From contig JALHOC010000001.1 of NCBI GenBank assembly GCA_022843225.1, positions 56,874 to 120,873 of the forward strand: 64,000 bases of DNA, given 5' to 3'. This document shows positions 1 through 10,266 of this stretch, in pieces (within the stretch, counting starts at the first letter, position 1; each line of letters begins with the position of its first letter). A program made the translations under genes and the position numbers. The DNA is from Hyphomonadaceae bacterium. GTDB lineage: Bacteria; Pseudomonadota; Alphaproteobacteria; Caulobacterales; Aquidulcibacteraceae. The notes under the pieces were generated by a model. The model worked only from the letters and a program-made list of their open reading frames with translations. It was not told the origin of the DNA and ran no database searches.

Positions 1-570
1 TCGCCTTACCCTTATTCCTCCACGAAGGCTCAAGCGGAACGGATCGTGCGCGAGTCCAATGCGCCTGGCTTCGAAACTTTGGTCCTACGGCCGCGCTTCA
101 TTTGGGGTCCGGGCGATACGACGCTTTTGCCAACTATCGAGGCGATGGCCAAGGCCGGTAAATTCATGTGGATCGATGGCGGACGCGCGCGCACATCGAC
201 GACGCACATCGATAACCTCACGCACACGATTGATCTGGCGCTGACCAAAGGGCGTGGCGGCGAGGCCTATTTCGTGTTGGACGACGGCGTCACCACGATG
301 CGCGAGATCATATCCGGCATGGCGGCTGCGCGCGGCGTCTTCCTGCCAGACAAGTCCGTTCCGAGTTGGCTCGCGGATGCGATCGGTGCCGTTAGCGAGG
401 GCGCCTGGCGCACGTTCTCGTTGAAGGGCGAGCCGCCGCTGACGCGGTTCTCGGCGATGATCATGTCGCGGGACGCCGTGCTCAAGGATGATAAAGCGCG
501 CGCGGAACTAGGATACCGCCCGGTGATCTCGCGTGAGGACGGGCTCAAACAGCTCGCTGGTCATGGCTAA
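1..570 (+). CDS. NAD(P)-dependent epimerase/dehydratase (extended SDR), 3' part
   Basis: The reading frame is open from the first base, so the N-terminal Rossmann half lies outside the window; 189 residues remain. The visible part opens with YSSTK (residues 5-9), which fits the YxxxK catalytic pair of short-chain dehydrogenases, followed by LRPRFIWGPGD, typical of the extended SDR substrate half (nucleotide-sugar epimerases and 3-beta-hydroxysteroid dehydrogenase-like enzymes). It ends with an ELGYRP segment common at the C-terminus of this family. The DUF3137 gene begins inside its last codons, so the two are probably co-transcribed. Substrate cannot be told from this fragment. Confidence 0.85.
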   Translation, partial: SPYPYSSTKAQAERIVRESNAPGFETLVLRPRFIWGPGDTTLLPTIEAMAKAGKFMWIDGGRARTSTTHIDNLTHTIDLALTKGRGGEAYFVLDDGVTTMREIISGMAAARGVFLPDKSVPSWLADAIGAVSEGAWRTFSLKGEPPLTRFSAMIMSRDAVLKDDKARAELGYRPVISREDGLKQLAGHG

Positions 571-1543
571 AACCGAACGCATCGACTTCGCCAATCTCGA
601 CGACGCTGGCTTTCAGCGCCTTTACGGCGCGCGCATCGAGCCGTGTTTTATCGCGAACGAAGCTGGGCGCGTGGCCGCCGTCGAGACCTTCAAGCAGCGC
701 GGGCTTGTCACCGCGGGCATCGCGATTGCCTTGGCTGTCGTAGGTTTTCTCATTTGGCGGAGCGTCACGCCCGCGCTGGTGCTTGGGATGTTTGGCGCCA
801 TCGGCGGCGGCATTTGGGCGTATCAACCGTTAGCCAAGGTCGGCGAGAAGCTGAAGCAGGAGTATTGCTCCGCCATTGCCGAAGCGATGGACGCGCACTT
901 CGCCATGGGCGGTTTCGCGCCGCCCGCGTTCGAGCGCATCAAGGCGCTGAGCTTGGTGCCGAATTATTCGCGTTCGAAGTTCGAAGATCGGTTTTATGGC
1001 ACCCACCGTGGCGCGAGCTACGACCTCTATGAGGCGCATCTTGAGCAGCGCCATACCGACAGCAAAGGAAGGACGAGCTATTCCACGGTGTTCCGCGGCC
1101 AGTTGATTCGGCTTCACTTCACGCGTGATTTTCTGGGGACCACGATTGTTCGCCGCGACGCGGGGCTTTTCAATGTGTTCGGCGGGGGCAACAGCAACGG
1201 CCGGAGGCTCGAACGCGTTGGCCTAGTCGATCCCAAGTTCGAGAAGATCTTTGAGGTGTGGGGCACCGATCAAGTTGAGGCGCGTTATCTCGTTCATCCC
1301 GTGATGATGGAGCGACTGCTGGAACTTGAGACGACGCTGCAGGGCAAGCGCGTCCGCTGCGCGTTCGAGGGCGGCGATATGCTCATCGCAGTCGAAGGCG
1401 GCAATTTGTTCGAGCCTGGCGACTTGTTCAAACCCTTGGCGGACCCCGCGCGCGCGCGTCGCATCGTTGATGATATCGTCGGCGTCATCAGGGTTATGGA
1501 GTATGTGCTTACCGCGCAGGCCGCGCGCCCGGCCGCCACCTAA
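563..1543 (+). CDS. DUF3137 domain-containing membrane protein
   Basis: A 326-residue protein. The ATG at 563 overlaps the stop of the epimerase gene by 8 nt; an upstream in-frame ATG at 533 would overlap much further and was not chosen. An N-terminal segment with ERIEP-like wording (RIEPCF, about residues 24-29) precedes two hydrophobic helices at roughly residues 48-65 and 70-88, then a long soluble domain with YRGQLIRLHF-like beta segments. This layout matches DUF3137, a family of unknown function; the match is by recall of the pattern. A 12-bp hairpin spans its stop codon. Confidence 0.75.
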   Translation: MAKTERIDFANLDDAGFQRLYGARIEPCFIANEAGRVAAVETFKQRGLVTAGIAIALAVVGFLIWRSVTPALVLGMFGAIGGGIWAYQPLAKVGEKLKQEYCSAIAEAMDAHFAMGGFAPPAFERIKALSLVPNYSRSKFEDRFYGTHRGASYDLYEAHLEQRHTDSKGRTSYSTVFRGQLIRLHFTRDFLGTTIVRRDAGLFNVFGGGNSNGRRLERVGLVDPKFEKIFEVWGTDQVEARYLVHPVMMERLLELETTLQGKRVRCAFEGGDMLIAVEGGNLFEPGDLFKPLADPARARRIVDDIVGVIRVMEYVLTAQAARPAAT

Positions 1544-1556
1544 AGGCGGCCGGGCG
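1526..1556 (+). terminator. Strong hairpin across the DUF3137 stop codon
   Basis: CGCCCGGCCGCC at 1526-1537 pairs perfectly with GGCGGCCGGGCG at 1545-1556 around a 7-nt loop that contains the TAA stop. Only two T follow, so it lacks a classical U-tract. It sits between two convergent genes and may end transcription from both sides or protect the 3' end. Confidence 0.5.
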
Positions 1557-1565
1557 TTCCCGGGG

Positions 1566-1955
1566 TTATCGGCAAAGGTTGCGGTCAGGGCTCGCGCCTG
1601 GCCCGCCGCGCGGCCCCGGCGGGTTCTCCCAGTTCGTACCGGGGCCGCCGGCGGGGCCAGGCGGGTTGCCGTCGCGGTCTTGCGCCCAACACCCGCGATA
1701 GGGGTGCCAGTACCAATAGGCGTTGCGCCAGAACCAACGCTCGCCGCGCCAAGAATGATCATTCCAGTGATAGGTGCCCCAGCGGCGATCGGGGGAGGCG
1801 CCGGGGCCGCCGCGCGGACCGCGCGGGTTCTCCCAGTTCGTTCCAGGACCGCCGCGCCAACCGGGCGGGTTGTTGTCACGATCGCGATGCGCGGACGCGG
1901 GTGTGGCCAAGGCCAGTAACGCGACCGAGGCCGCCAGAGCTGTGAGTAACTTCAT
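1566..1955 (-). CDS. Small secreted Gly/Pro/Trp-rich protein with duplicated repeat
   Basis: A 129-residue protein; the ATG at 1955 is preceded by GGGAG on the coding strand and begins a clear signal peptide (positively charged start, hydrophobic core, ASA cleavage site near residue 22). The mature part is two near-identical 31-residue units, residues 27-57 and 95-125, each carrying GGPGTNWENP and GPRGGPGASPDR. They flank a 35-residue stretch very rich in Trp, Tyr and His (WFWRNAYWYWHPYRG). Cysteines at 89 and 128 could form a disulfide. A longer in-frame start at 2006 would bury the signal peptide and was rejected. I do not recognise a family. It is divergent from nuoG. Confidence 0.75.
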   Translation of the reverse strand: MKLLTALAASVALLALATPASAHRDRDNNPPGWRGGPGTNWENPRGPRGGPGASPDRRWGTYHWNDHSWRGERWFWRNAYWYWHPYRGCWAQDRDGNPPGPAGGPGTNWENPPGPRGGPGASPDRNLCR

Positions 1956-2122
1956 CGTATTCACTCCCGTTTGATCCCTCTCAGGCATTGAACGATAGCG
2001 GCTCAAGGCCTCCGTCGGCGGTGACCATCACAGTGCCGTGAGCAGTCGATCCGGCGCGCGCTTCCGCCCCCTTGCAGCGACGCAATAAATCGTCCATGCG
2101 GGCGCCGGGAGAGCCAGTTTTC
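1956..2122. promoter_or_regulatory. Divergent intergenic region between the secreted protein and nuoG
   Basis: These 167 bases separate two divergent start codons, so promoters for both genes are expected here. I see the nuoG ribosome binding site (GGGAGAG, about 2108-2114) and the opposing one for the small protein (CTCCC at 1964-1968), but no convincing -35/-10 pair. The other complex I genes are not upstream, so nuoG-N probably has its own promoter in this stretch; that is inference. Confidence 0.4.
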
Positions 2123-4192
2123 ATGACGAAAATTCTCGTCGACGGCGCTGAAGTCGACGTCCCGTCGGACTATACTTTGCTGCAGGCGTGCGAAGCCGCC
2201 GGCGCGGAGATTCCGCGCTTTTGTTACCATGAGCGCCTTTCGATCGCCGGCAATTGCCGCATGTGCTTGATCGAGGTGAAGGTCGGCGGCCGGTCTGGGC
2301 CAAAGCCGGTCGCCTCATGCGCACAGCAAGTGAAGGACCTGCCGCCGCCGCGCGACAATTTCCTGAATGAGCTCGTCACCAAGAGTCCCACCGTCGAGAA
2401 GGCGCGCAAGGGGGTGATGGAGTTTCTGCTCATCAATCATCCGCTGGATTGCCCGATCTGCGACCAGGGTGGGGAATGCGATCTCCAGGACCAATCCGTG
2501 GCCTATGGCCGAGGCGGCTCGCGTTTCGACGAAAACAAGCGCGCCGTCGAAGAGAAATTCATGGGGCCGTTGGTCAAAACCGTCATGACGCGATGCATTC
2601 AGTGCACGCGCTGCGTCCGGTTTGCGACCGAGATCGCGGGCGTGCCGGAATTGGGCGCGACTGGGCGCGGCGAGGACATGGAGGTCACGACCTATCTGGA
2701 AGCGTCACTTGCGAGTGAGCTTTCGGCCAATGTGATTGATCTTTGCCCCGTCGGTGCGTTGACCTCGAAGCCCTACGCCTTCAATGCGCGCCCTTGGGAG
2801 CTCGCCAAGACTGAATCCATTGATGTGATGGACGCTCTCGGGTCAAACATCCGCGTCGATGCCCGCGGAGACGCCGTACTGCGCGTGTTGCCGCGCGTGA
2901 ATGAGGGCGTCAACGAAGAATGGATTTCGGACAAAACGCGCTACGCCGAGGACGGGCTTTCGCGGCAGCGGCTTGATCGGCCCTACGTCCGCGAGAACGG
3001 AGCGCTGCGCGCCGCCTCCTGGGAGGAAGCGCTCGCCGCAACCGCGCGCGCCTTGTCGGGTGATCCGAAGAAAATCGGCGCCATCGCGGGCGACCTGGCG
3101 TGTGCGGAGAGCATGAAGGCCACGCTCGATTTGTTCCGCGCGCTCGGGTCTCCGAACACCGATTGTCGTCCCGACGGCGCAAAACTAGGTGGTGTCCGTC
3201 AAGGGTATCTCTTCAATTCGACGATCGCGGGCGTCGATGAGGCTGACGCTATCCTGTTGATTGGGACCAATCCGCGCCTGGAAGCGCCGGTGCTCAACGC
3301 GCGCATCCGCAAGGCTTGGCTGCGCGGCGCTGAAGTAGGCGTCATTGGCGAAGCTGCTGACCTCACATATCGATACGCTCAAATCGGCGCAGGGCCGCAA
3401 TCGCTCAGCCAACTTGGCGCGTTCGGCGATGTGATGAAGAACGCCCAGCGGCCGATGATCATCGTGGGTCAAGGCGCGCTGACGCGGGCGGATGGCGCGG
3501 CGGTTTTGCGCGCTGTCGGCAAACTCGCTGCGCAGCAGGGCGTCATCAAAGATGGTTGGAACGGCTTCAATGTGTTGCACACGGTCGCCGCGCGCGTCGG
3601 CGGCCTCGATCTCGGTTTTCTGCCCGCTCAAGGCGGTAAGAGTGCCGAAGACATGCTGACGGGCGGCATGGAGACGCTGCTTCTTCTGGGTGTTGATGAG
3701 GTCTTGCTCCCGAACGTAGGGACGATCATTTATCTTGGCACGCATGGCGACGTGGGCGCACATCGCGCGGACATCATCCTGCCTGGCGCTGCCTACACCG
3801 AGAAGGATGCCACCTGGGTCAACACTGAAGGCCGGGTGCAATATGGCCGTCGCGCGACCTTCCCTAAGGGCGACGCGAAAGAAGACTGGACGATCCTACG
3901 TGCGCTCTCTGGTGTGATGGGCAAAACGCTGCCCTACGGTTCACTCGATCAGGTGCGCGCCAGAATGATCGCCGATCATCCGAGTTTCGGCCAAGTTGAC
4001 TACGCGCCCGGTGCGGCGGATGGCGGCGCCTTCGATCCAGCGCAACTCGGCGCGGAGGGGCAAGTTTCAGCGGAGCCGTTCAGAAGCCCGATTTCTGACT
4101 TCTACCTCACCAACCCGATCGCGCGCGCATCCAAGACCATGGCGGAATGCTCACGTGCGAAGTCGGGCGCGCATAAGGTGGCGGCGGAATGA
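2123..4192 (+). CDS. nuoG: NADH-quinone oxidoreductase subunit G
   Basis: The 689-residue Fe-S subunit of the complex I peripheral arm, carrying electrons from NADH towards quinone. All expected ligands are visible: Cys34, 45, 48 and 66 for a [2Fe-2S] centre; His106, Cys110, 113 and 119 for the His-ligated [4Fe-4S] centre; Cys158, 161, 164 and 208 for a third cluster. A molybdopterin-oxidoreductase-like domain follows from about residue 215. The ATG at 2123 has GGGAGAG just upstream; an earlier in-frame ATG at 2072 would add 17 residues before the ferredoxin fold. The stop overlaps the nuoH start (ATGA). It is the first complex I gene in this window. Confidence 0.97.
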   Translation: MTKILVDGAEVDVPSDYTLLQACEAAGAEIPRFCYHERLSIAGNCRMCLIEVKVGGRSGPKPVASCAQQVKDLPPPRDNFLNELVTKSPTVEKARKGVMEFLLINHPLDCPICDQGGECDLQDQSVAYGRGGSRFDENKRAVEEKFMGPLVKTVMTRCIQCTRCVRFATEIAGVPELGATGRGEDMEVTTYLEASLASELSANVIDLCPVGALTSKPYAFNARPWELAKTESIDVMDALGSNIRVDARGDAVLRVLPRVNEGVNEEWISDKTRYAEDGLSRQRLDRPYVRENGALRAASWEEALAATARALSGDPKKIGAIAGDLACAESMKATLDLFRALGSPNTDCRPDGAKLGGVRQGYLFNSTIAGVDEADAILLIGTNPRLEAPVLNARIRKAWLRGAEVGVIGEAADLTYRYAQIGAGPQSLSQLGAFGDVMKNAQRPMIIVGQGALTRADGAAVLRAVGKLAAQQGVIKDGWNGFNVLHTVAARVGGLDLGFLPAQGGKSAEDMLTGGMETLLLLGVDEVLLPNVGTIIYLGTHGDVGAHRADIILPGAAYTEKDATWVNTEGRVQYGRRATFPKGDAKEDWTILRALSGVMGKTLPYGSLDQVRARMIADHPSFGQVDYAPGAADGGAFDPAQLGAEGQVSAEPFRSPISDFYLTNPIARASKTMAECSRAKSGAHKVAAE

Positions 4193-5301
4193 ACCCGAAC
4201 CTCGACTATATCACTTGGTTCGGGATCGACTGGCCGGTCGAGGTCGAGTGGGCGCTTGTGAAGACGGGGCAAATCCTCGCCATCATGATCTACCTGCTGC
4301 TGACGCTGGCGTTCATTCTGCTATTCGACCGCAAGGTCTGGGCGGCAGTGCAGATGCGCAAGGGGCCGAATGTCGTCGGCCCGTTTGGCCTGCTCCAAAG
4401 TTTCGCGGACTTCTTCAAGTTCGTGTTCAAGGAAATCGTCATTCCGGCTGGCGCGAACAAGACAGTGTTCATTCTGGCGCCGCTGATGACATTCGTGCTG
4501 GCCTTCATCGCTTGGGCGGTAATCCCGTTCGCGAATGGGGTCGTGATCGCCGATCTCAATATCGGCATCATGTATCTGTTCGCGATCTCCTCGCTCGGCG
4601 TTTACGGCATCATCATGGGCGGGTGGGCGTCGAACTCGAAGTATCCGTTCCTAGGTGGCCTGCGCTCCGCCGCGCAGATGGTGAGCTACGAAGTCTCGAT
4701 TGGGTTCGTGATCATCACCGTGCTGTTGCTGGTGGGCTCATTGAATCTGGGCGACATCGTTGAAAACCAGCGCGATGGTATCTGGATGTGGCACGGCTTC
4801 CGCCTGTTCAATTTCGCGGAATTTCCGAGCAACCTCATCGTAGGCATCACGATGTTCACGATGCTCGGCGTCTTCTTCGTTTCGGCGTTGGCGGAAACCA
4901 ATCGGCCGCCGTTCGACCTTCCAGAAGCTGAGTCTGAACTCGTGGCCGGTTATCAGGTCGAATACAGCTCGACGCCGTATTTGCTGTTCATGATCGGGGA
5001 GTACCTCAGCATCGTGCTGATGTGCGCGCTGACGAGCATTCTGTTCCTCGGCGGCTGGCATGCACCGTGGGGGCCGGTCGATCATCCTGTGATCGGCTTC
5101 ATCGTGCTCGGCGTGAAGATGTGGGGCGTGTTTTTTCTGTTCGCGATGGTGAAGGCCATCGTGCCGCGCTACCGCTACGATCAGCTCATGCGACTCGGGT
5201 GGAAGATATTCTTGCCGACGTCGCTCGTGGCCGTGGTGGTCATTGGGTATTACGTAACGTTCGTCGCGCCGCGCGCGGCGGAAATTGTCGCGGGAGGTTA
5301 G
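4189..5301 (+). CDS. nuoH: NADH-quinone oxidoreductase subunit H
   Basis: A 370-residue integral membrane subunit of complex I that forms much of the quinone chamber and joins the Fe-S arm to the membrane arm. It has about eight hydrophobic helices and the family signatures [16 protein letters not shown] (about residues 59-74) and [14 protein letters not shown] (about 245-258). Length is normal for alphaproteobacteria. The start overlaps the nuoG stop by four bases, indicating translational coupling, and nuoI begins three bases after its stop. Confidence 0.97.
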   Translation: MNPNLDYITWFGIDWPVEVEWALVKTGQILAIMIYLLLTLAFILLFDRKVWAAVQMRKGPNVVGPFGLLQSFADFFKFVFKEIVIPAGANKTVFILAPLMTFVLAFIAWAVIPFANGVVIADLNIGIMYLFAISSLGVYGIIMGGWASNSKYPFLGGLRSAAQMVSYEVSIGFVIITVLLLVGSLNLGDIVENQRDGIWMWHGFRLFNFAEFPSNLIVGITMFTMLGVFFVSALAETNRPPFDLPEAESELVAGYQVEYSSTPYLLFMIGEYLSIVLMCALTSILFLGGWHAPWGPVDHPVIGFIVLGVKMWGVFFLFAMVKAIVPRYRYDQLMRLGWKIFLPTSLVAVVVIGYYVTFVAPRAAEIVAGG

Positions 5302-5304
5302 GGC

Positions 5305-5793
5305 ATGTCTCGGCTTCTTCAGGCGGCGCGTGGCGCCATGATGCTCGACATGCTGGGCGGCTTCATGCTCGGCATGAAATACTTCTTCCGGCGCAAGGCG
5401 ACCGTGAACTATCCGTTTGAGAAGGGTCCGCTGTCCCCGCGTTTTCGTGGAGAGCACGCCTTGCGGCGCTACCCTAACGGCGAGGAACGCTGCATCGCCT
5501 GTAAACTTTGCGAGGCGATCTGCCCAGCGCAGGCCATTACGATCGAGGCCGAGCCCCGCGAGGACGGCTCACGCCGGACCACGCGCTACGACATCGATAT
5601 GGTGAAGTGCATCTATTGCGGCTTCTGCCAGGAAGCGTGCCCCGTCGACGCAATTGTCGAGGGGCCGAACTTCGAGTTCGCCACCGAGACGCGGGAAGAA
5701 CTCTATTACGATAAGGAACGGCTGCTCGCGAACGGCGATCGCTGGGAGCGCGAGATCGCCAAGAATCTGGAATTGGACGCGCCGTACCGCTGA
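5305..5793 (+). CDS. nuoI: NADH-quinone oxidoreductase subunit I
   Basis: A 162-residue ferredoxin-like subunit with two [4Fe-4S] clusters that pass electrons to the terminal cluster near quinone. The two CxxCxxCxxxCP motifs are complete: Cys63, 66, 69 and 73, and Cys102, 105, 108 and 112. The N-terminus (to about residue 45) holds the amphipathic membrane-anchoring helix and the [24 protein letters not shown] segment, cut here to its recognisable parts YPFEKG and [12 protein letters not shown], which is typical of alphaproteobacterial and mitochondrial NuoI. It lies three bases after nuoH. Confidence 0.97.
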   Translation: MSRLLQAARGAMMLDMLGGFMLGMKYFFRRKATVNYPFEKGPLSPRFRGEHALRRYPNGEERCIACKLCEAICPAQAITIEAEPREDGSRRTTRYDIDMVKCIYCGFCQEACPVDAIVEGPNFEFATETREELYYDKERLLANGDRWEREIAKNLELDAPYR

Positions 5794-5824
5794 GTACGGG
5801 CGCGAGGGGAGAGGATCGAGACTG

Positions 5825-6433
5825 ATGCTGGAGGCGATCGCCTTCTATGTGCTTGCGGCTATCGCGATCGTTTCGGCGTTCGCGGTCATTGCCGCGCGCA
5901 ACCCCGTGCACTCGGTGCTGTTCCTCATTCTGACGTTCTTCACGGCGGCGGGGCTGTTCGTGTTGCTGGGAGCGGAGTTCCTAGCGATGCTGCTGATCGT
6001 GGTCTATGTCGGTGCGGTCGCTGTCCTGTTCTTGTTTGTGGTGATGATGCTCGATGTCGATTTCGTTGAGCTGAAGCAGGGCTTTCTCGAATACATGCCG
6101 ATTGGCGCGCTGGTGGCGCTGGCTTTGCTTGGCGAGCTTGGTTTGGTCGCGAGTGCGGCGCTCTCGGCCAATGGCGCGCCGATAGCGCTTGGCCCGGCGC
6201 CGGCCCCTGAGATCACCAACGCCGAGGCGATCGGGCGCGTTCTCTACACCGACTATGTGTTGGTCTTTCAGCTCGCTGGCCTAATTTTGTTCGTGGCGAT
6301 GATCGGCGCGATTGTTTTGACGCTGCGGCACCGGCCGGGTGTGCGCAAGCAGGATATCGCCGCCCAGGTGGGTCGCAAGCGGTCTGAAGGCGTCGAGTTA
6401 AAGGACGTCAAACCAGGGCAGGGGCTCGGGTGA
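5825..6433 (+). CDS. nuoJ: NADH-quinone oxidoreductase subunit J
   Basis: A 202-residue membrane subunit of complex I with five predicted helices, contributing to proton transfer between the quinone site and the antiporter-like subunits. The family segment [14 protein letters not shown] lies at about residues 25-38, and a Gly/Val-rich helix ([18 protein letters not shown]) at about 60-77. The ATG at 5825 follows GAGGGGAGAGGATCG, a good ribosome binding region; the frame extends upstream into nuoI, but those residues are out-of-frame coding of that gene. The stop overlaps the nuoK start. Confidence 0.95.
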   Translation: MLEAIAFYVLAAIAIVSAFAVIAARNPVHSVLFLILTFFTAAGLFVLLGAEFLAMLLIVVYVGAVAVLFLFVVMMLDVDFVELKQGFLEYMPIGALVALALLGELGLVASAALSANGAPIALGPAPAPEITNAEAIGRVLYTDYVLVFQLAGLILFVAMIGAIVLTLRHRPGVRKQDIAAQVGRKRSEGVELKDVKPGQGLG

Positions 6434-6741
6434 TGGAGATTACGCTCGCCCATTATCTGTTCGTCGCGGCCGCTCTTTTCACGATCGGCGTGTTCGGCAT
6501 TTTTGTGAACCGCAAGAACGTCATTATCATCCTGATGTCGATCGAGCTGGTGCTGCTCTCGGTCAATGTCAATTTGGTAGCGTTTTCGGCTTTCTTGCAA
6601 AACATTGAGGGGCAGGTCTTTGCGATGTTGGTGCTCACTGTCGCCGCCGCCGAGGCGGCCGTGGGCCTCGCGATCCTTGTGACCTATTTCCGAAATCGCG
6701 GCGGCATCGCCGTCGAAGACATCAATCAGATGAGGGGCTGA
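6433..6741 (+). CDS. nuoK: NADH-quinone oxidoreductase subunit K
   Basis: A 102-residue, three-helix proton-channel subunit (MrpC homologue) of complex I. The two conserved membrane glutamates are present at Glu38 ([10 protein letters not shown]) and Glu74 ([11 protein letters not shown]), matching Glu36 and Glu72 of the E. coli subunit. The ATG at 6433 shares its A with the nuoJ stop; a GTG at 6430 directly upstream is possible and adds one residue. The length is the usual one for this subunit. Confidence 0.96.
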   Translation: MEITLAHYLFVAAALFTIGVFGIFVNRKNVIIILMSIELVLLSVNVNLVAFSAFLQNIEGQVFAMLVLTVAAAEAAVGLAILVTYFRNRGGIAVEDINQMRG

Positions 6742-6745
6742 GGCG

Positions 6746-8758
6746 GTGCAGTTTTCACCCGAAGTCCTGATCGTGCTGGCTCCGCTGTTCGCTGCGGCTT
6801 TCGCGGGATTGTTCCAGCGCTTCATCGGCGACCGCGCCGCCATGGCGGTCACAACGGCCTCGGTCGGGCTGTCGCTTGCGTTGTCGTTGCCGATCTTCGC
6901 CGATTTCGTGTGGGGCGAGGGGCACGAACGAACCATAGAGCTGTTTCGCTTCATCGATGTGGCGGGCTTCACGTCCACATGGAGCGTCCGCATTGATGCG
7001 CTGTCGGCGATCATGCTGGTTGTTGTGAACAGCGTCTCGTTCTTGGTCCACGTCTATTCGATCGGCTACATGGCCGAAGACCCGCACCGGGCGCGGTTCT
7101 TCTCGTATCTTTCGTTTTTCACCTTCTCGATGCTCGCGCTGGTGACGGCGAATGACTTCCTGCAGCTTTTCTTCGGCTGGGAAGGCGTGGGCGTTGCGTC
7201 TTATCTGTTGATCGGCTTTTGGTTCAAAAAGCGCAGCGCTAATGACGCGGCGATCAAAGCGTTTGTGGTCAACCGGGTCGGGGACTTTGGCTTCGCGCTC
7301 GGCATCATGGCCGCGTTCTTCTGCTATGGATCAATCCAGTTCGACGAGGTGTTCCACGCTGCCGCCGCCAATCCTAACATGATGCTCGGCGTCGGAGACA
7401 TTCAGTTCAAGGCTGTCGAGACGATAGCGTTTCTGTTGTTCATCGGGGCGATGGGCAAGAGCGCGCAATTCTTCCTGCACGTCTGGCTGCCGGATGCGAT
7501 GGAGGGGCCGACGCCTGTTTCGGCGCTAATCCATGCCGCGACCATGGTGACCGCAGGCGTGTTCATGGTCTGCCGCGCGGGCGAGTTGTATCATTTGGCG
7601 CCGCTGGCGTCGGGTTTCGTAACGATCGTGGGGGCGATCACGGCGCTCTTCGCGGCCACGGTGGGATTGGCGCAGAACGACATCAAACGTGTCGTTGCGT
7701 ACTCAACCTGTTCGCAACTGGGCTACATGTTCTTCGCCGCCGGCGTGGGCGCCTACAACGCGGCGATGTTCCACCTGTTCACGCACGCCTTCTTCAAGGC
7801 GCTGCTCTTCCTCGGTGCTGGCTCGGTCATCCATGGCCTCCATCACGAGCAGGACATGCGCTACATGGGCGGGGTCCGCAAACCGATGCCGATCACTTGG
7901 GCGATGATGCTGATTGGCACATTCGCGCTCATTGGCTTTGGGTTGCCCATCGAGGGCTTCAAGATTGGTTTCGCGGGCTTCTATTCCAAGGATGCGATCA
8001 TCGAGGCCGCCTATGGGTCGCATGGCATCGGCGCGCAATTCGCCTTCTGGTGTGGTGTCACTGCCGCGTTGTTGACGAGTTTCTACTCGTGGCGGCTCGC
8101 CTTCATGACGTTCGAAGGGAAGTTCCGACCTAACCCGCACGCGCGTCACGATGACCATGACGCGCATGCTCATGATGATCATCACGCCCCGGCAGACGGC
8201 TCGGCGCCCGCACATGAATCGCCTTGGATCATGCTGGCGCCGCTGTTTGTTTTGGCGGCTGGCGCGATCTTCGCGGGCGCGGTCTTCTATCCTTACTTCC
8301 TTGGGTACAAGGCCGAGGAGTTCTGGGGGCATGCGATCCCGCTGGAGCACGGCCATCACGACTTCCCGGTGTGGGTGCTGTGGGCGCCTGTTGTCGTGAC
8401 GGTGACGGGCTTCCTGCTCGCGGTGATCTTCTACCTCTGGCAGCCAGGCGCGCCGAAGGCGATGGCGAAGGGGCCTGCACACGCCTTCCTGTTCAACAAA
8501 TGGTATTTCGACGAGTTCTATGACTTCGTCTTTGTCAAAGGCGCGCGCGCGCTCGGCGATCTCTTCTGGAAGGTCGGCGATCAGAAAGTCATCGATGGGC
8601 TTGGGCCCGATGGCGTGGCGTCGTCATCGCGTTTCCTCTCGCGCGCGCTGCGCCGCGTGCAGACGGGATTTGTCTATCACTATAGCTTTCTCATGCTGAT
8701 CGCGGCGATCGCGTTTGGTGGCTATGCGCTACTGGCGGGCGTGGGAGGCGGACGATGA
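6746..8758 (+). CDS. nuoL: NADH-quinone oxidoreductase subunit L
   Basis: A 670-residue antiporter-like (MrpA-related) proton-pumping subunit, the distal one carrying the lateral helix. Key charged residues are seen: Glu146 in [11 protein letters not shown] and Lys238 in [17 protein letters not shown]. It starts with GTG, four bases after the nuoK stop, with GAGG upstream. Residues about 463-492, a loop between membrane helices, are very rich in His and Asp ([17 protein letters not shown]), a feature seen in other alphaproteobacterial NuoL proteins as I recall and possibly metal binding. The stop overlaps nuoM (ATGA). Confidence 0.96.
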   Translation: MQFSPEVLIVLAPLFAAAFAGLFQRFIGDRAAMAVTTASVGLSLALSLPIFADFVWGEGHERTIELFRFIDVAGFTSTWSVRIDALSAIMLVVVNSVSFLVHVYSIGYMAEDPHRARFFSYLSFFTFSMLALVTANDFLQLFFGWEGVGVASYLLIGFWFKKRSANDAAIKAFVVNRVGDFGFALGIMAAFFCYGSIQFDEVFHAAAANPNMMLGVGDIQFKAVETIAFLLFIGAMGKSAQFFLHVWLPDAMEGPTPVSALIHAATMVTAGVFMVCRAGELYHLAPLASGFVTIVGAITALFAATVGLAQNDIKRVVAYSTCSQLGYMFFAAGVGAYNAAMFHLFTHAFFKALLFLGAGSVIHGLHHEQDMRYMGGVRKPMPITWAMMLIGTFALIGFGLPIEGFKIGFAGFYSKDAIIEAAYGSHGIGAQFAFWCGVTAALLTSFYSWRLAFMTFEGKFRPNPHARHDDHDAHAHDDHHAPADGSAPAHESPWIMLAPLFVLAAGAIFAGAVFYPYFLGYKAEEFWGHAIPLEHGHHDFPVWVLWAPVVVTVTGFLLAVIFYLWQPGAPKAMAKGPAHAFLFNKWYFDEFYDFVFVKGARALGDLFWKVGDQKVIDGLGPDGVASSSRFLSRALRRVQTGFVYHYSFLMLIAAIAFGGYALLAGVGGGR

Positions 8759-10266
8759 GCGAGATGCTCGAAGGCTGGCCGCTGCTCTCCATTCTCACGT
8801 TCTTGCCCGCGGCCGGCGCCATTTGGGTGATGGCGGCGCGCGCGATGTCGCCCGGCGAGAATCCTGGCTTCGATCGTGGCGTTCGTCTGATCACGCTGAT
8901 CGTGACTCTGGCGACGTTCGCGGCGTCATTGGTGGTACTGGCGGCGTTTGATCACGAGAACCCGGATTATCAGTTTGTCGAGAACGTGCCATGGGCGTTT
9001 GGCATCGCCTATCGCATGGGCGTCGACTCGATGGCGATGTCGTTGATCGTGCTGACAACGTTCCTTACGCCGCTCTGTATCCTCGCCAGTTGGTCGATCG
9101 ATAAACAAGTCTCCAGCTACATGGTGCTGTTCCTGATCCTGGAGACGCTAATGATCGGCGTATTCTGCGCGCAGGACATAATCCTGTTCTATCTCTTCTT
9201 TGAAGGCGGCCTCATCCCGATGTTTATCCTCATCGGCGTATGGGGCGGTTCGCGGCGCGTCTATGCGGCGTTCAAGTTCTTCCTCTACACGCTTCTGGGC
9301 TCGCTGCTGATGTTGGTCGCGATCGTGGCGATAATCTCGATCGCGGGCACGAGCAGCATCCCGGAGTTGACTGCCTACGCGCGACAAACCGGCTTCGACG
9401 CCGACCTGCAGATATGGCTATGGCTCGCGTTCTTCGCGTCCTTCGCGGTGAAAATGCCGATGTGGCCGGTCCATACTTGGTTGCCCGATGCGCACGTCGA
9501 AGCTCCAACGGCAGCTTCGGTGGTTCTGGCCGCGATCCTGTTGAAGATGGGTGGATACGGTTTCTTGCGGTTTTCGCTGCCGATGTTTCCTGACGCCAGC
9601 CATTTCTTCACGCCAATGGTATTCGCATTGAGCGTGGTCGCTATTGTTTGGGCCTCCTTAGTCGCGTTTCGGCAGCTCGATATCAAGAAGCTCATCGCTT
9701 ATTCCTCGGTGGCGCACATGGGGTTCGTCACCATGGGCATCTTCTCAGGCAATATGCAGGGCGTGCAAGGCGCGATCTTCCAGATGCTCTCGCACGGCGT
9801 GATCTCTGGCGCGCTCTTCCTGTGTGTCGGCGTTGTCTATGATCGCATGCACACGCGCGAGATCGCCTTTTATGGCGGCCTCGTGAACCGGATGCCGGTC
9901 TATGCGGCGATCTTTATGCTGTTCACGTTGGGCAATGTGGGCCTGCCGGGGACGAGCGGTTTTCCAGGTGAAATCCTGACTATGGTCGGCGCTTTTCAGG
10001 TCAACGCGTGGGTAGCGGCTGGCGCCGCGCTCGGGGTGATCCTCTCGGCGGCGTATGCGCTGACTTTGTATCGCAAAGTGGCATTTGGCGTGATCGAAAA
10101 TCCAAAGCTCGCGGGCATAACCGACCTTGATGGGCGGGAGTGGATCACGTTCGCGCCGTTGGTGATCGCCACACTCGTCATGGGGCTCGCGCCGAGTCTG
10201 GTCTTTGATTTCACGCACGCATCCGCCGAGGCCGTCGTGAACGCGTTCGCGGGGAACGCGCCATGA
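8755..10266 (+). CDS. nuoM: NADH-quinone oxidoreductase subunit M
   Basis: A 503-residue antiporter-like proton-pumping subunit of complex I with about 14 membrane helices. The conserved residues are visible: Glu150 in [11 protein letters not shown] and Lys233 in [18 protein letters not shown]. Length and order (L-M-N) are standard. It overlaps nuoL by four bases at its start and nuoN by four at its end, so translation of all three is probably coupled. Confidence 0.97.
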   Translation: MSEMLEGWPLLSILTFLPAAGAIWVMAARAMSPGENPGFDRGVRLITLIVTLATFAASLVVLAAFDHENPDYQFVENVPWAFGIAYRMGVDSMAMSLIVLTTFLTPLCILASWSIDKQVSSYMVLFLILETLMIGVFCAQDIILFYLFFEGGLIPMFILIGVWGGSRRVYAAFKFFLYTLLGSLLMLVAIVAIISIAGTSSIPELTAYARQTGFDADLQIWLWLAFFASFAVKMPMWPVHTWLPDAHVEAPTAASVVLAAILLKMGGYGFLRFSLPMFPDASHFFTPMVFALSVVAIVWASLVAFRQLDIKKLIAYSSVAHMGFVTMGIFSGNMQGVQGAIFQMLSHGVISGALFLCVGVVYDRMHTREIAFYGGLVNRMPVYAAIFMLFTLGNVGLPGTSGFPGEILTMVGAFQVNAWVAAGAALGVILSAAYALTLYRKVAFGVIENPKLAGITDLDGREWITFAPLVIATLVMGLAPSLVFDFTHASAEAVVNAFAGNAP

